Assembly: GCF_016342275.1 (NCBI RefSeq)
Contig: NZ_JAEIOT010000008.1
Location: 1-64,000 of the forward strand
Direction of reading: 5' to 3'
Source: Corynebacterium marambiense
GTDB taxonomy: Bacteria > Actinomycetota > Actinomycetes > Mycobacteriales > Mycobacteriaceae
DNA length: 64,000 nt
The position numbers were made by a program, and so were the translations under genes. The notes under the pieces are model-generated. The model saw nothing but the letters and a program-made list of their open reading frames with translations, made no database searches and had not been told where the DNA came from. Positions within the stretch are counted from its first letter, which is position 1. Every line of letters starts with the position of its first letter. Below, piece by piece: positions 56,806 to 64,000 of this stretch.

Positions 56806-57573
56806 TCAGACCGGTTGGTGCGTCTGCACCACGAACCGCACCGGGACCTCGGGCATGTCGGGTAGGAGGGGCCACGAGTCGTTCTCGCCGACCAACGCCG
56901 GACAGGCCCGGAACGGGGCAGCAGCGAACTCCGCCAGCGCGTCGATCGCGAGTCCTCGGCGGATGGGCGCGGTGACGATCTCCCCGAGATCGTGGTGCGA
57001 CGTAGACACCCGGATGTGGTCCACCTTCTCTGCGCCGCCGTAGGTGCTGTCGTTGTCCTCGGTGAACGGCTCGAACCGGTGGGAAAGGGGGATAGTGGAC
57101 CTCGGGTCTCCCCGCGGCGCTGAGATCGGCATCGAGGCGCATGAGGTGGGGGAGATCACCCTCAGCGGCAGGCGCCCACCCGGCCGGAACGGCGCCGCCA
57201 CGACCTCCGCCCAGCGGTCGAGGTTCGTCAATCGGCACAGTGCACTGGTGCCGGCGTAGACGGGATCGAAGCGACCGTCAGAGGTAGTCTCCGCGAAGGT
57301 AGCCGGTGCATCGTGGACACTACTAGCCGCGACAAAGGCCGCCTGGCCAGCGAGGTCGCATCTCCGACCGAGCTCCCGAGAGACGCACACAGACTCCGGT
57401 GTGAGATCGAGGTCGGCGACGGACCGCGCCCGGAGGCATGCCAGGGACCGTGTGCAGGTGCGGATGTGGCACGGCAGGTTTACCGGCTCCCCGCCGGAGA
57501 GGTCGCTGAGCCGGTCCCGGTCATCCGAGATGACCCGGCTGGTGAACTCGCTGTCCGACCCGTGCCCGGGAAT
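56806..57573 (-). pseudogene. Decayed class I SAM-dependent methyltransferase
   Basis: The frame is open (it can be extended upstream to 57768), but the sequence looks like a worn methyltransferase. Recognisable parts are GHGSDSEFTSRVISD, NLPCHIRTCTRSLACL (family form: HLQCHIGTDTLSLARL, with Gly and Asp of motif I replaced), LDLTPESVCVSRELGRRC, DGRFDPVYAGTSALCRLTNLDRW and LGEIVTAPIRRGLAIDALAEF. Several glycines and tryptophans expected in the family are lost and a block before motif I is missing, so SAM binding is doubtful. No start or ribosome-binding site is convincing. It could still be expressed. Confidence 0.55.
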
Positions 57574-57837
57574 CCCGGTTGGCCCGGTTTTCTGGAGAAA
57601 CACCCGGAGACGGCAGCACCGTCGGATCGGGAGAGGTGGGTTGCGGATTGATGTTCGGCATGCGGTGAGACTACCGGGCCACAGCACCGGTGGGAGGCCC
57701 AGTCGGAGGGCCCCGGCGAGACGGTCGTAGAATCGGGTGATGCGGTGCCCGTTCCGGTATTCAGACACGGACGGACCCGGAGGTGTCCGGGCATGTCCGT
57801 ACGGGCATTACCGCCGACCGAGGAACCAGGAGTAATA

Positions 57838-58008
57838 GTGGGACTGAATGATCGTCGACGTAAATCACTCGGCAAGGGCACATGGCTCAATCTCTCGGGA
57901 TCGGGGGCCTCTGTCTCCAAGCGCTTCGGCCCCCTCACCGTCAACTCGCGTGGCCGGATTTCGCTCCGACTTCCCGGTGGCCTCAACTGGCGTGGCCGCT
58001 GGCGCTGA
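57838..58008 (+). CDS. Small DUF4236-like protein
   Basis: A 56-aa basic protein with GKGTWLNLSGSGASVSKRFGPLTVNSRGRISLRLPGGLNWRG, matching the short beta-rich DUF4236 pattern (LNLSxSGxSVS then Gly-rich strands). The GTG at 57838 follows CCAGGAG. Function unknown. It precedes the exporter gene on the same strand by 62 bases. The region 57574-57837 ahead of it shows no supported gene. Confidence 0.6.
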   Translation: MGLNDRRRKSLGKGTWLNLSGSGASVSKRFGPLTVNSRGRISLRLPGGLNWRGRWR

Positions 58009-58070
58009 GCCATCCCGGCAACGGGACGACCCACGAAATCCCCGGCGACGTGTGAGAAAGGTGACTGGTT

Positions 58071-59465
58071 GTGGCGAGTGACAGCCGATCGGACGGCGAG
58101 CTGCAGCAGCTGATGCAGCTCCAGCAGCAGATGGGGCGGGAGGCCGACGCGGTTCTTCGTCTCGGTCTGATGATGACGGCAGCAGGTACCGGCGGATACC
58201 GGGTGCTGCGCGCGATGAAGCGGGCCGCCCGGTCCCTCGGTTTTGACCGGTTGGATGCGATCGTGTCGGTCAACACCATCACGTGCACGTTCCACCGCGG
58301 CGACATGTTCCGTACCGTCGTCGCGAACCATCACGAGCCGTCGGTCGATGCCTCCAGGATCGAGGCCCTCGAGGACCTCACCCACCACATGCACCGCAGG
58401 TTCACGGTGGATGAGCTCAACCATCAGCTGGACAGTATCGAACGTAACGTAGTCAAACGCTGGTCGCGGTTACTGCTCGCCCTCGCCGCTGGTGTCGCCT
58501 GCGCCTCCTTCGCGATACTGAATCGCTATCCGGCGAGTGAGGCCGCCGTCGTCGCGGTCTCGGCCGCGTGTGGGCAGTTCATCCGGGTGACGCTCGGACG
58601 GCGGCACTTCAACCAGCTTGGCACGGTGGCCGCCGCGGGATCCATGGCCTGCCTCGTCTACTGGGCGGTCACGGTAGTTATAGGGATGATCGGGAACACC
58701 GACACGACCTCCTTCGCCGCAGGCTACGTCGCCGCCGTCCTGTTCCTCATCCCCGGGTTCCCGCTCTTCTCCGCGCTGCTGGATCTGACCAGATTCGACA
58801 TCACCGCCGGGATCTCCCGGCTGACCTACGCGGTGAGTGTCATCATCACGGCGACGATCTCCGTCGGGATGGTCAGCCTGGTCACCGGGCTCAACCCGCT
58901 GCCCGCCAGCCCCGGCCCGCCGTCCACCATGTGGTGGGTGGCAGCCGCCGCTGCGAGCTTCGCGGGAGTCGCCGGGTTCGCCCTGCTGTTCAACTGCTCA
59001 CGCCGCATGGTCCTGCTCGGGGCGTCCATCGCGATGGTCGCGAACATGTTCCGGATCCTGCTCGTCTTCCATCAGGTGCCTCAGCACCTCGCCGCATTCA
59101 TCGCAGGCGTGCTCATCGGTGTGATCACCGCGCTCATTCACCGGTCCGCCCGGGTTCCGCGAATCACCGTGACGGTGCCGGCGTCCGTCATCATGATCCC
59201 CGGCGTCGCCATGTACACCTCGATGTACGCGCTGAACACCGGAGACATGGACCTCGCGATGTCGGCGGCCGCCTCGGCTGCGCTGGTCGTTGTTAGCATC
59301 GCGGCGGGCCTGGCGCTGGCCCGGATGCTCACCGATCGGGACTGGGCCTACGGTCGGACCATCGATCTGCACAAGCAGCTCAGCGATCCATCGCAGCACC
59401 CCGGCGGGGCAGACCTATCCGACCTGCCTCGTCCTCCTCGGCGAGACCGTCGCCGAGCAGACTGA
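58071..59465 (+). CDS. thrE: ThrE-family threonine/serine exporter
   Basis: A 464-aa protein. The N-terminal soluble part (about 1-130) has the family stretch LRLGLMMTAAGTGGYRVLRAMKRAA and TCTFHRGDMFRTVV. About ten helices follow in two blocks (ThrE and ThrE_2), with GYVAAVLFLIPGFPLFSALLDLTRFD and VPASVIMIPGVAMYTSMYAL. In C. glutamicum ThrE exports threonine and serine using the proton gradient. GTG start. The 3' end overlaps the convergent mutY by 86 bases. Confidence 0.9.
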   Translation: MASDSRSDGELQQLMQLQQQMGREADAVLRLGLMMTAAGTGGYRVLRAMKRAARSLGFDRLDAIVSVNTITCTFHRGDMFRTVVANHHEPSVDASRIEALEDLTHHMHRRFTVDELNHQLDSIERNVVKRWSRLLLALAAGVACASFAILNRYPASEAAVVAVSAACGQFIRVTLGRRHFNQLGTVAAAGSMACLVYWAVTVVIGMIGNTDTTSFAAGYVAAVLFLIPGFPLFSALLDLTRFDITAGISRLTYAVSVIITATISVGMVSLVTGLNPLPASPGPPSTMWWVAAAAASFAGVAGFALLFNCSRRMVLLGASIAMVANMFRILLVFHQVPQHLAAFIAGVLIGVITALIHRSARVPRITVTVPASVIMIPGVAMYTSMYALNTGDMDLAMSAAASAALVVVSIAAGLALARMLTDRDWAYGRTIDLHKQLSDPSQHPGGADLSDLPRPPRRDRRRAD

Positions 59466-60276
59466 CGAGCGCGCGTGTGCGCTGAGCCTCATCGGGCCAC
59501 ACGGAGTCCACCCGAGACCGGTCGACAGGCCCGTCCGCGTCCCGTAGCACGGCCATGATCTTCCCGCGTACCTGGCGATCGGTGCCCACGAACTTCTGCA
59601 CCCGCTTCCTCGCTGCACCCAACTCATCCGCGGTCGGCTCGGGGCAGCCGGCCTGTTGCCAGGCACAATCCACCCGCACGGGGCAGGCTCCGCAGTTCGG
59701 GCGGGCCGCGGTACATAGCAGCGCGCCGAGTTCCATCAAGGCCACCGAGAACTGTGGGACAAGTTTCGGATCCTCGGGCAGAATCGCCGCGACGTCATCG
59801 AGATCCCGGCGGCGTGGTGACCCGGCCAGGAACCGTCCATCCACCAGTCGCCGGTACACCCGCCGCACATTCGTATCGACCACCGGAACGGGCTTCCCGT
59901 AGGCGAAGGCCGCCACCGCCCGCGCCGTGTAGTCACCTATCCCGGGAAGGGCGAGCAGCTCATCGACGTCGTCGGGTACCCGACCGCCATGACGTTCCGT
60001 GATGGCCACCGCACACTCCTGCAGGCGGAGTGCACGTCTCGGATACCCGAGTCGTCCCCACGCACGCAGCACCTCATCGGTGCCGGCTGCAGCGAGATCC
60101 GCCGGGGTCGGCCAGCGTTGCATCCATTCGCACCAGAGCGGTTCAACCCTCCGGACGGGGGTCTGCTGGCTCATTACCTCGGACAGTAGAACCCCCCACG
60201 CCCCCGTCGCCGGAGTACGCCACACCAGGTCACGCCGATTGGCTTCGTACCAGCGTAGGAGAGTCGGTGTGATCAC
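59380..60276 (-). CDS. mutY: A/G-specific adenine DNA glycosylase
   Basis: A 298-aa base-excision repair enzyme that removes adenine opposite 8-oxoguanine. It has the catalytic Glu in SEVMSQQTPVRRVEPLW, the helix-hairpin-helix LLALPGIGDYTARAVAAFA with catalytic Asp in VVDTNVRR, and the [4Fe-4S] ligands C-x6-C-x2-C-x5-C (CTAARPNCGACPVRVDC). The C-terminal NUDIX-like domain for 8-oxoG recognition is reduced to about 65 residues, so it is a short form. Starts with GTG; a TAGACT box lies 9 bases upstream. Its 3' end overlaps thrE. Confidence 0.93.
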   Translation of the reverse strand: MITPTLLRWYEANRRDLVWRTPATGAWGVLLSEVMSQQTPVRRVEPLWCEWMQRWPTPADLAAAGTDEVLRAWGRLGYPRRALRLQECAVAITERHGGRVPDDVDELLALPGIGDYTARAVAAFAYGKPVPVVDTNVRRVYRRLVDGRFLAGSPRRRDLDDVAAILPEDPKLVPQFSVALMELGALLCTAARPNCGACPVRVDCAWQQAGCPEPTADELGAARKRVQKFVGTDRQVRGKIMAVLRDADGPVDRSRVDSVWPDEAQRTRALVSLLGDGLAEEDEAGRIGLPRRGAAMDR

Positions 60277-60351
60277 AAGGGCACGAGTCTATCCGGTTTT
60301 GCCTGGCGGTAACACTTCGCCCATAACCTCCCGCCACCGACGCAGACGGTG

Positions 60352-60357
60352 CACAAT
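60352..60357 (+). promoter_or_regulatory. -10 box for leaderless carbonic anhydrase gene
   Basis: CACAAT ends 6 bases before the ATG at 60364. Confidence 0.5.
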
Positions 60358-60363
60358 TGAGTC

Positions 60364-61011
60364 ATGACGAATACCCTTTCACCGGATGAAGACCGGACCC
60401 CCCGTAACCCGAAGGCCGTGTGGGCCGCGCTGATGGAGGGCAACCGTCGTTTCATGAACTTCTCGGTGGAACGCCCGAACCAGGACGCTCTGAGACGCAG
60501 CCAACTGACGCAGGGGCAGGAACCGCTGGCGGTGGTCCTCGCATGCTCCGACTCTCGGGTACCCGTGGAACTCATCTTCGACCAGGGCCTCGGTGACGTC
60601 TTCGTCATCCGCACTGCGGGTGAGATCATCGACCTCGCCGTCCTCGGTTCGCTGGAGTACGCGGTGGAGTCCCTCCACGTTCCGCTCGTCGTCGTGCTCG
60701 GGCACGAGTCCTGCGGCGCCGTCGGGGCGACGATGGCGGCACTGGACGGGCACGAGATCCCCGGTGGATTCCAGCGCGTGCTCATTGAGAAGGTCAGCCC
60801 CTCGATCCTTGACGCCCGGGCGGCGGGGCGCCGGACCATCGAGGAGTTCGAGGCGCATCACGTGGCCGAGACAGTCGACCAGGTCCTGTCCCGGTCACCT
60901 GAGATCAAGGCCCGGGTAGCCAAGGGAACGTGTGGCATCGTCGGTGTTCGGTACCGTCTGTCCGACGGAATGGCGGAGCCCGTGGTCACCATCGGCGTCA
61001 ACGACGACTGA
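60364..61011 (+). CDS. Beta-class carbonic anhydrase
   Basis: A 215-aa zinc enzyme interconverting CO2 and bicarbonate. The zinc ligands are C61 (ACSDSRVP, with D63 and R65 as the catalytic dyad), H114 and C117 (GHESCGAVGA). The length and the VRYRLSDGMAEPV end are typical of actinobacterial beta-carbonic anhydrases. Divergent from mutY, as in related genomes. Confidence 0.94.
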   Translation: MTNTLSPDEDRTPRNPKAVWAALMEGNRRFMNFSVERPNQDALRRSQLTQGQEPLAVVLACSDSRVPVELIFDQGLGDVFVIRTAGEIIDLAVLGSLEYAVESLHVPLVVVLGHESCGAVGATMAALDGHEIPGGFQRVLIEKVSPSILDARAAGRRTIEEFEAHHVAETVDQVLSRSPEIKARVAKGTCGIVGVRYRLSDGMAEPVVTIGVNDD

Positions 61012-61065
61012 CAAAACAAACAGGGACACGCCGCAGGACTGACACATGTGCGGCTCGGCTCCGCA

Positions 61066-61071
61066 TACACT
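61066..61071 (+). promoter_or_regulatory. -10 box for leaderless anchored-protein gene
   Basis: TACACT ends 7 bases before the GTG at 61079, supporting that start. Confidence 0.55.
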
Positions 61072-61078
61072 CGGGTTC

Positions 61079-61825
61079 GTGGACAACAGAAACCGTCGAC
61101 TGCCCAGAGAGATCTACATCCGCCGCCGGGTGGCGGCAGGTGTCGTGCTGATCATCGTCGTGTTCCTGGTCGGATGGCTGATCGTGGCACTCGCTGGTGG
61201 GGACAACCCGCAGCCGACCGCTGCGGAGGGATCCGAAACCACCACCTCCACTCAGGTGACACCCGCATCGGGTACCTCCCGGGCGTCCACGACCTCCGCC
61301 GCTGACGGGGATGGGTCGATGTCCGGGACCACCGCCAGACGGCCCGCTGACGAGTCGGAGAGAGACAAGCCCTACGCGTCATCGGAGGCGTCCGCAGCGA
61401 TGACCACCGAGTCGCCCTCGCCGGAGCCGAAGACGACCTGCGCGCTCAGCGACCTCATCGTCACCGCCACCTCGGACCAGGTTGCCTACGCCCCTGATGT
61501 CCAGCCCAGGTTCTATATGACGGTCACGAACCCGACAGCCGCCGACTGTGTCATCGACCTGGGGAAGGACGTGCTCCGCTTCGAGGTTTACGACCTGGCG
61601 ACGAACCGCCGCGTCTGGTCCGACGTGGACTGCAATCCCGCCGTGGATGTCACCGAGCGGACTTTCCCCGCGGGGGAGGAGCGCTACTACGAAGCGGTCT
61701 GGTCCAGGACGAACTCCGCGCCGGGCAGCTGCGCGGCGCGGGCGCAGGTTCCTGCTGGCGGATACTACCTGCACACCCTCGTCGGCGATAACCATTCGGA
61801 TGCACATCCGTTTAACCTGATGTGA
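61079..61825 (+). CDS. Membrane-anchored protein of unknown function
   Basis: A 248-aa protein. After a basic N-terminus (DNRNRRLPREIYIRRR) comes one transmembrane helix (about residues 19-40), a Thr/Ser-rich linker (45-125), and a C-terminal domain of about 120 residues with four cysteines (KTTCALSDLIV, TAADCVIDLG, DVDCNPAV, GSCAARAQ) that may form two disulfides. The domain resembles small Ig-like extracellular modules (RFYMTVTNPTAADCVIDL). Found next to mutY and radA in other corynebacteria as I recall. The function is unknown. Confidence 0.7.
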   Translation: MDNRNRRLPREIYIRRRVAAGVVLIIVVFLVGWLIVALAGGDNPQPTAAEGSETTTSTQVTPASGTSRASTTSAADGDGSMSGTTARRPADESERDKPYASSEASAAMTTESPSPEPKTTCALSDLIVTATSDQVAYAPDVQPRFYMTVTNPTAADCVIDLGKDVLRFEVYDLATNRRVWSDVDCNPAVDVTERTFPAGEERYYEAVWSRTNSAPGSCAARAQVPAGGYYLHTLVGDNHSDAHPFNLM

Positions 61826-61835
61826 TGCACCGCCC

Positions 61836-63257
61836 TCAGCCGAGGGCGGTGATCGCCTCCCCGATGGTGGAGACCCGGGTGATCCGCATTCCCGGTACGC
61901 TGAGTTTCTCCCCGGCGGGGACGACAGCGGACACGTACCCCAGGCGCGCCGCCTCCTGCAGCCGGCGCCGCAGGTCCGGGACCCGCCTGATCTCCCCGGC
62001 GAGCCCGACTTCGCCCAGGACTACGGTTTTCGGCGGCAGCGGGCGACCGTCCATCGCGGACACCGTGGCGAGTGCGACCGCGAGGTCTGCTGCCGGTTCC
62101 CCGACCTTCATGCCACCCACGGTGGCGATGTACACCTCCCGGTCGAAGGATGGACGACCTGCGCGAGCCGAGAGAACCGCGAGCACCATGGGCACCCGGG
62201 TCGCGTCGAGGCCGGTGACGGCCCGCCGTGGATTCTTCGACTGCGTGGGCACCAGGAGTGACTGCACTTCCGCGAGGATCGGGCGCACCCCGTCCATGGC
62301 GACCGTCACCGCGGTGCCGTCGGGCGTGGAGTCACGGTGGGACAGGAACAGACCCGAAGGGTCCGCCACCTCCCTGATCCCTTCGCCGGTCTGCTCGAAA
62401 CACCCCACTTCGTCAGTGGCCCCGAAACGGTTCTTGATGCCGCGCAGCATCCGCAGCGAGGAATGGCGGTCACCCTCGAAGGTCAGGACCACATCGACCA
62501 GGTGCTCGAGTACTCGGGGGCCTGCCACGGACCCGTCCTTGGTCACGTGCCCGACGAGGAGCACCGGTATCCCGGATGTCTTGGCGAGTGTCGTCAGTGC
62601 GGCGGTGGTGGCACGGGACTGCGCTACACCACCTGCCACGCCCTCGACTCCGCTGATGTGCATGGTCTGGACGGAATCCACGATGAGCAGACTCGGCTTG
62701 AGCTGTTCGACGTGCCCGAAGACCACGTCGAGGTCCGATTCCGCGGCGAGGTACAACGTGGGCTGGAGTCCCCCGGTGCGCTGGGCCCGCATCCGAACCT
62801 GGCCCGCGGACTCCTCTGCGGTGATGTAGAGGGCGGTCCGGGTACCAGCGTGCGGATCGTCCGTTCGGGCCGTCGCAGAGGGCTGGGCCGCCCAGCGGGC
62901 GGCCACCTCCAGCAGGAGTGTCGACTTCCCCACGCCGGGTTCACCCGCGAGCAGTACCACCGAGCCGGGGACGATACCGTTTCCGAGGACCCGGTCCAGC
63001 TCGCCGATTCCGGTGGAGACGGTCCGTGCGGTCGCCGGATCGATGCGGTTGATCGGGACAGCCGGTGACGTCGGCGCCAGACCGGTGGGCAGCGTTCCCC
63101 CCACTGCGGCGGTGGCGGCGCCGGAGCCACCGCCGGAGGGGGTACGGGACTCCGTGAGCGTGCCCCAGCCGCCGCAGTCGGGGCAGCGGCCCAACCACTT
63201 CGGTGTGCTGTAGCCGCACTCTGAACAGGTGTGCACGCTGCGCGGTTTCTTCGCCAT
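61836..63257 (-). CDS. radA: DNA repair protein RadA
   Basis: A 473-aa RecA-like ATPase that helps process recombination intermediates. The N-terminal zinc finger is C11-x2-C14 and C25-x2-C28, Walker A is GEPGVGKST, the RadA motif KNRFGA follows, and a C-terminal Lon-like domain is present (AVTVAMDG, GEVGLAGEIRRV). The ATG at 63257 is selected because a TAGGGT box lies 7 bases ahead, giving a leaderless start; an in-frame ATG three codons upstream is less likely. Convergent with the anchored protein gene, 10 bases apart. Confidence 0.95.
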   Translation of the reverse strand: MAKKPRSVHTCSECGYSTPKWLGRCPDCGGWGTLTESRTPSGGGSGAATAAVGGTLPTGLAPTSPAVPINRIDPATARTVSTGIGELDRVLGNGIVPGSVVLLAGEPGVGKSTLLLEVAARWAAQPSATARTDDPHAGTRTALYITAEESAGQVRMRAQRTGGLQPTLYLAAESDLDVVFGHVEQLKPSLLIVDSVQTMHISGVEGVAGGVAQSRATTAALTTLAKTSGIPVLLVGHVTKDGSVAGPRVLEHLVDVVLTFEGDRHSSLRMLRGIKNRFGATDEVGCFEQTGEGIREVADPSGLFLSHRDSTPDGTAVTVAMDGVRPILAEVQSLLVPTQSKNPRRAVTGLDATRVPMVLAVLSARAGRPSFDREVYIATVGGMKVGEPAADLAVALATVSAMDGRPLPPKTVVLGEVGLAGEIRRVPDLRRRLQEAARLGYVSAVVPAGEKLSVPGMRITRVSTIGEAITALG

Positions 63258-63264
63258 GGGGATC

Positions 63265-63270
63265 ACCCTA
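63265..63270 (-). promoter_or_regulatory. -10 box for leaderless radA
   Basis: TAGGGT on the minus strand ends 7 bases before the ATG at 63257. Confidence 0.5.
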
Positions 63271-63616
63271 ACGTGTGGACCCGACGCGGATACGAAAGGC
63301 AGTTCGAATGCGGTCGTTTTCCGGCGATGTCCGGCTGTTCTACCGGTCGGGGTTCGGGGCGCCAGGCCACCGCGCTGCTAGCGGGGCCTGGGAGCGACAA
63401 CCGACGAAACCGGGCCCACGGCCAATCCAGCAACCATCAACGGATCATCATGACGGGCGAGACCGGGAGGGCGGACACCGCAATCCACCGTCGGCCCTGC
63501 GGCTGAGAGTCGTCTGGACAGGCGCCCCACAGGTTCGCCGGGGCACTGTCCCATGCGGACGGCACTTGGCGGGGCAGGATTGGTTTCTCGGCAGTCAGCC
63601 GCATGTGCACAAATGG
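63271..63616. other. Intergenic region between radA and the lipoprotein gene
   Basis: About 350 bases without a supported gene. A plus-strand frame through this stretch lacks good codon use. Nothing else was recognised. Confidence 0.4.
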
Positions 63617-63661
63617 TGGAAAACGAAAACCGGCTCCTCCCGCATCGGGAAGGTGCCGGTT
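63617..63661 (-). terminator. Terminator of the minus-strand lipoprotein gene
   Basis: AACCGGC (63628-63634) pairs with GCCGGTT (63655-63661), with an inner TCCCG/CGGGA stem. On the minus strand it is followed by a T-rich tract (TTTTCGTTTT). Confidence 0.75.
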
Positions 63662-63679
63662 CGTGGAGGGGGTGATCGG

Positions 63680-64000
63680 TCAGTGTCCGGAATGCTCTCC
63701 GTGCCCGTCGCCGCTCTGGTTGGTGCGGTCGATGTCGACCGGTGCCAGGGTGGGGGCGGCGATCGTCGCGGCAAGATCGATGGTCTGGCCGTTGTCGAAG
63801 GTGAACACGACATCGGCGTTACCTCCCGGGGGGAAGCCCTTGTCCCGGACCGAGGTGACCACCCGGGTGATGCAGATGCCGTCACCGGCCTCCGGCAGCG
63901 CGTCCAGGTGTTCCCGGGAGCCGGCCACGATGGAGCAGTCACGCTTGAGGTCGGCATTGCCCTTGAGGGATACCTTTTCACCGTCGACGGTGACGCTCTT
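63680..64000 (-). CDS. C-terminus of a probable LpqE-like lipoprotein (runs off the window)
   Basis: 107 codons are visible on the minus strand from the window end to the stop at 63680-63682; the 5' end lies outside. The readable part has VTVDGEKVSLKGNADLKRDC, CITRVVTSVRD, then GGNADVVFTFDNGQTIDLAAT and a His/Gly/Asp-rich tail ending HGEHSGH. An LpqE/PCuAC-type lipoprotein gene beside radA is the arrangement in mycobacteria, and the FTFDNGQT strand fits, but the signal peptide and copper motif are not in view. The His-rich tail might bind metal. Confidence 0.55.
   Translation of the reverse strand, partial: KSVTVDGEKVSLKGNADLKRDCSIVAGSREHLDALPEAGDGICITRVVTSVRDKGFPPGGNADVVFTFDNGQTIDLAATIAAPTLAPVDIDRTNQSGDGHGEHSGH

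Overview
The window is about 64 kb of GC-rich DNA from a chromosome of the genus Corynebacterium or a very close mycolate-forming relative. The main evidence is a tandem pair of tiny genes for PorH/PorA-type outer-membrane channel peptides (56 and 42 aa) between groEL and a PPK2 polyphosphate kinase. The folate operon with its DUF3180, DUF6779 and DUF2520 genes, the lysS-clpC order, an Mrp antiporter with fused A and B subunits, and many leaderless promoters fit the same assignment. The species cannot be named from the sequence alone.

Layout. 1-9.4 kb: the 3' end of a Gly-rich gene, a Bcr/CflA-type drug exporter, cardiolipin synthase with exonuclease III, an RDD membrane protein, a GNAT acetyltransferase with peptide deformylase, DUF3263, a LytR_C protein and a YbdK-type carboxylate-amine ligase. 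9.4-16.7 kb: a CAP-domain secreted protein and the five-cistron Mrp Na+/H+ antiporter operon on the minus strand. 16.7-21.2 kb: a large unrecognised surface protein, a stand-alone LeuA-type regulatory domain behind a candidate attenuator with a leaderless leader peptide, and an M20 dipeptidase. 21.2-26 kb: groEL under a CIRCE operator, a YtrA-type GntR operon with two operator-like dyads, and panC with a C-terminal extension. 26-28.2 kb: a graveyard holding a frameshifted IS481 transposase, a truncated VOC protein and an AraC regulator with an internal stop. 28.2-38.1 kb: the porin pair, ppk2, a 1295-aa Pls/PosA-type synthetase with its MarR regulator, a rhodanese, an orphan FetB-like permease, a frameshifted gene, a potassium channel and inorganic pyrophosphatase. 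38.3-49.3 kb: dacB-tilS-hpt-ftsH-folE-folP-folB-folK and three conserved actinobacterial genes, almost all overlapping or closely packed. 49.5-56.7 kb: an NsrR-like regulator with flavohaemoglobin, lysS, a Pr6Pr membrane protein, and clpC behind a ClgR box. 56.8-64 kb: a decayed methyltransferase, a DUF4236 protein, a ThrE-type exporter, mutY, a carbonic anhydrase, an anchored unknown protein, radA, and the 3' end of a probable LpqE-like lipoprotein.

Most of the window is housekeeping: folate synthesis, protein quality control (groEL, ftsH, clpC, def), DNA repair (xthA, mutY, radA), and polyphosphate/pyrophosphate and envelope functions. The least explained parts are the leader peptide/attenuator before the LeuA-like domain, the Pls/PosA synthetase, the GntR-membrane protein operon and the 600-aa surface protein. 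No tRNA, rRNA or CRISPR array was found. Promoters, operators and RNA folds were read by eye and not computed.
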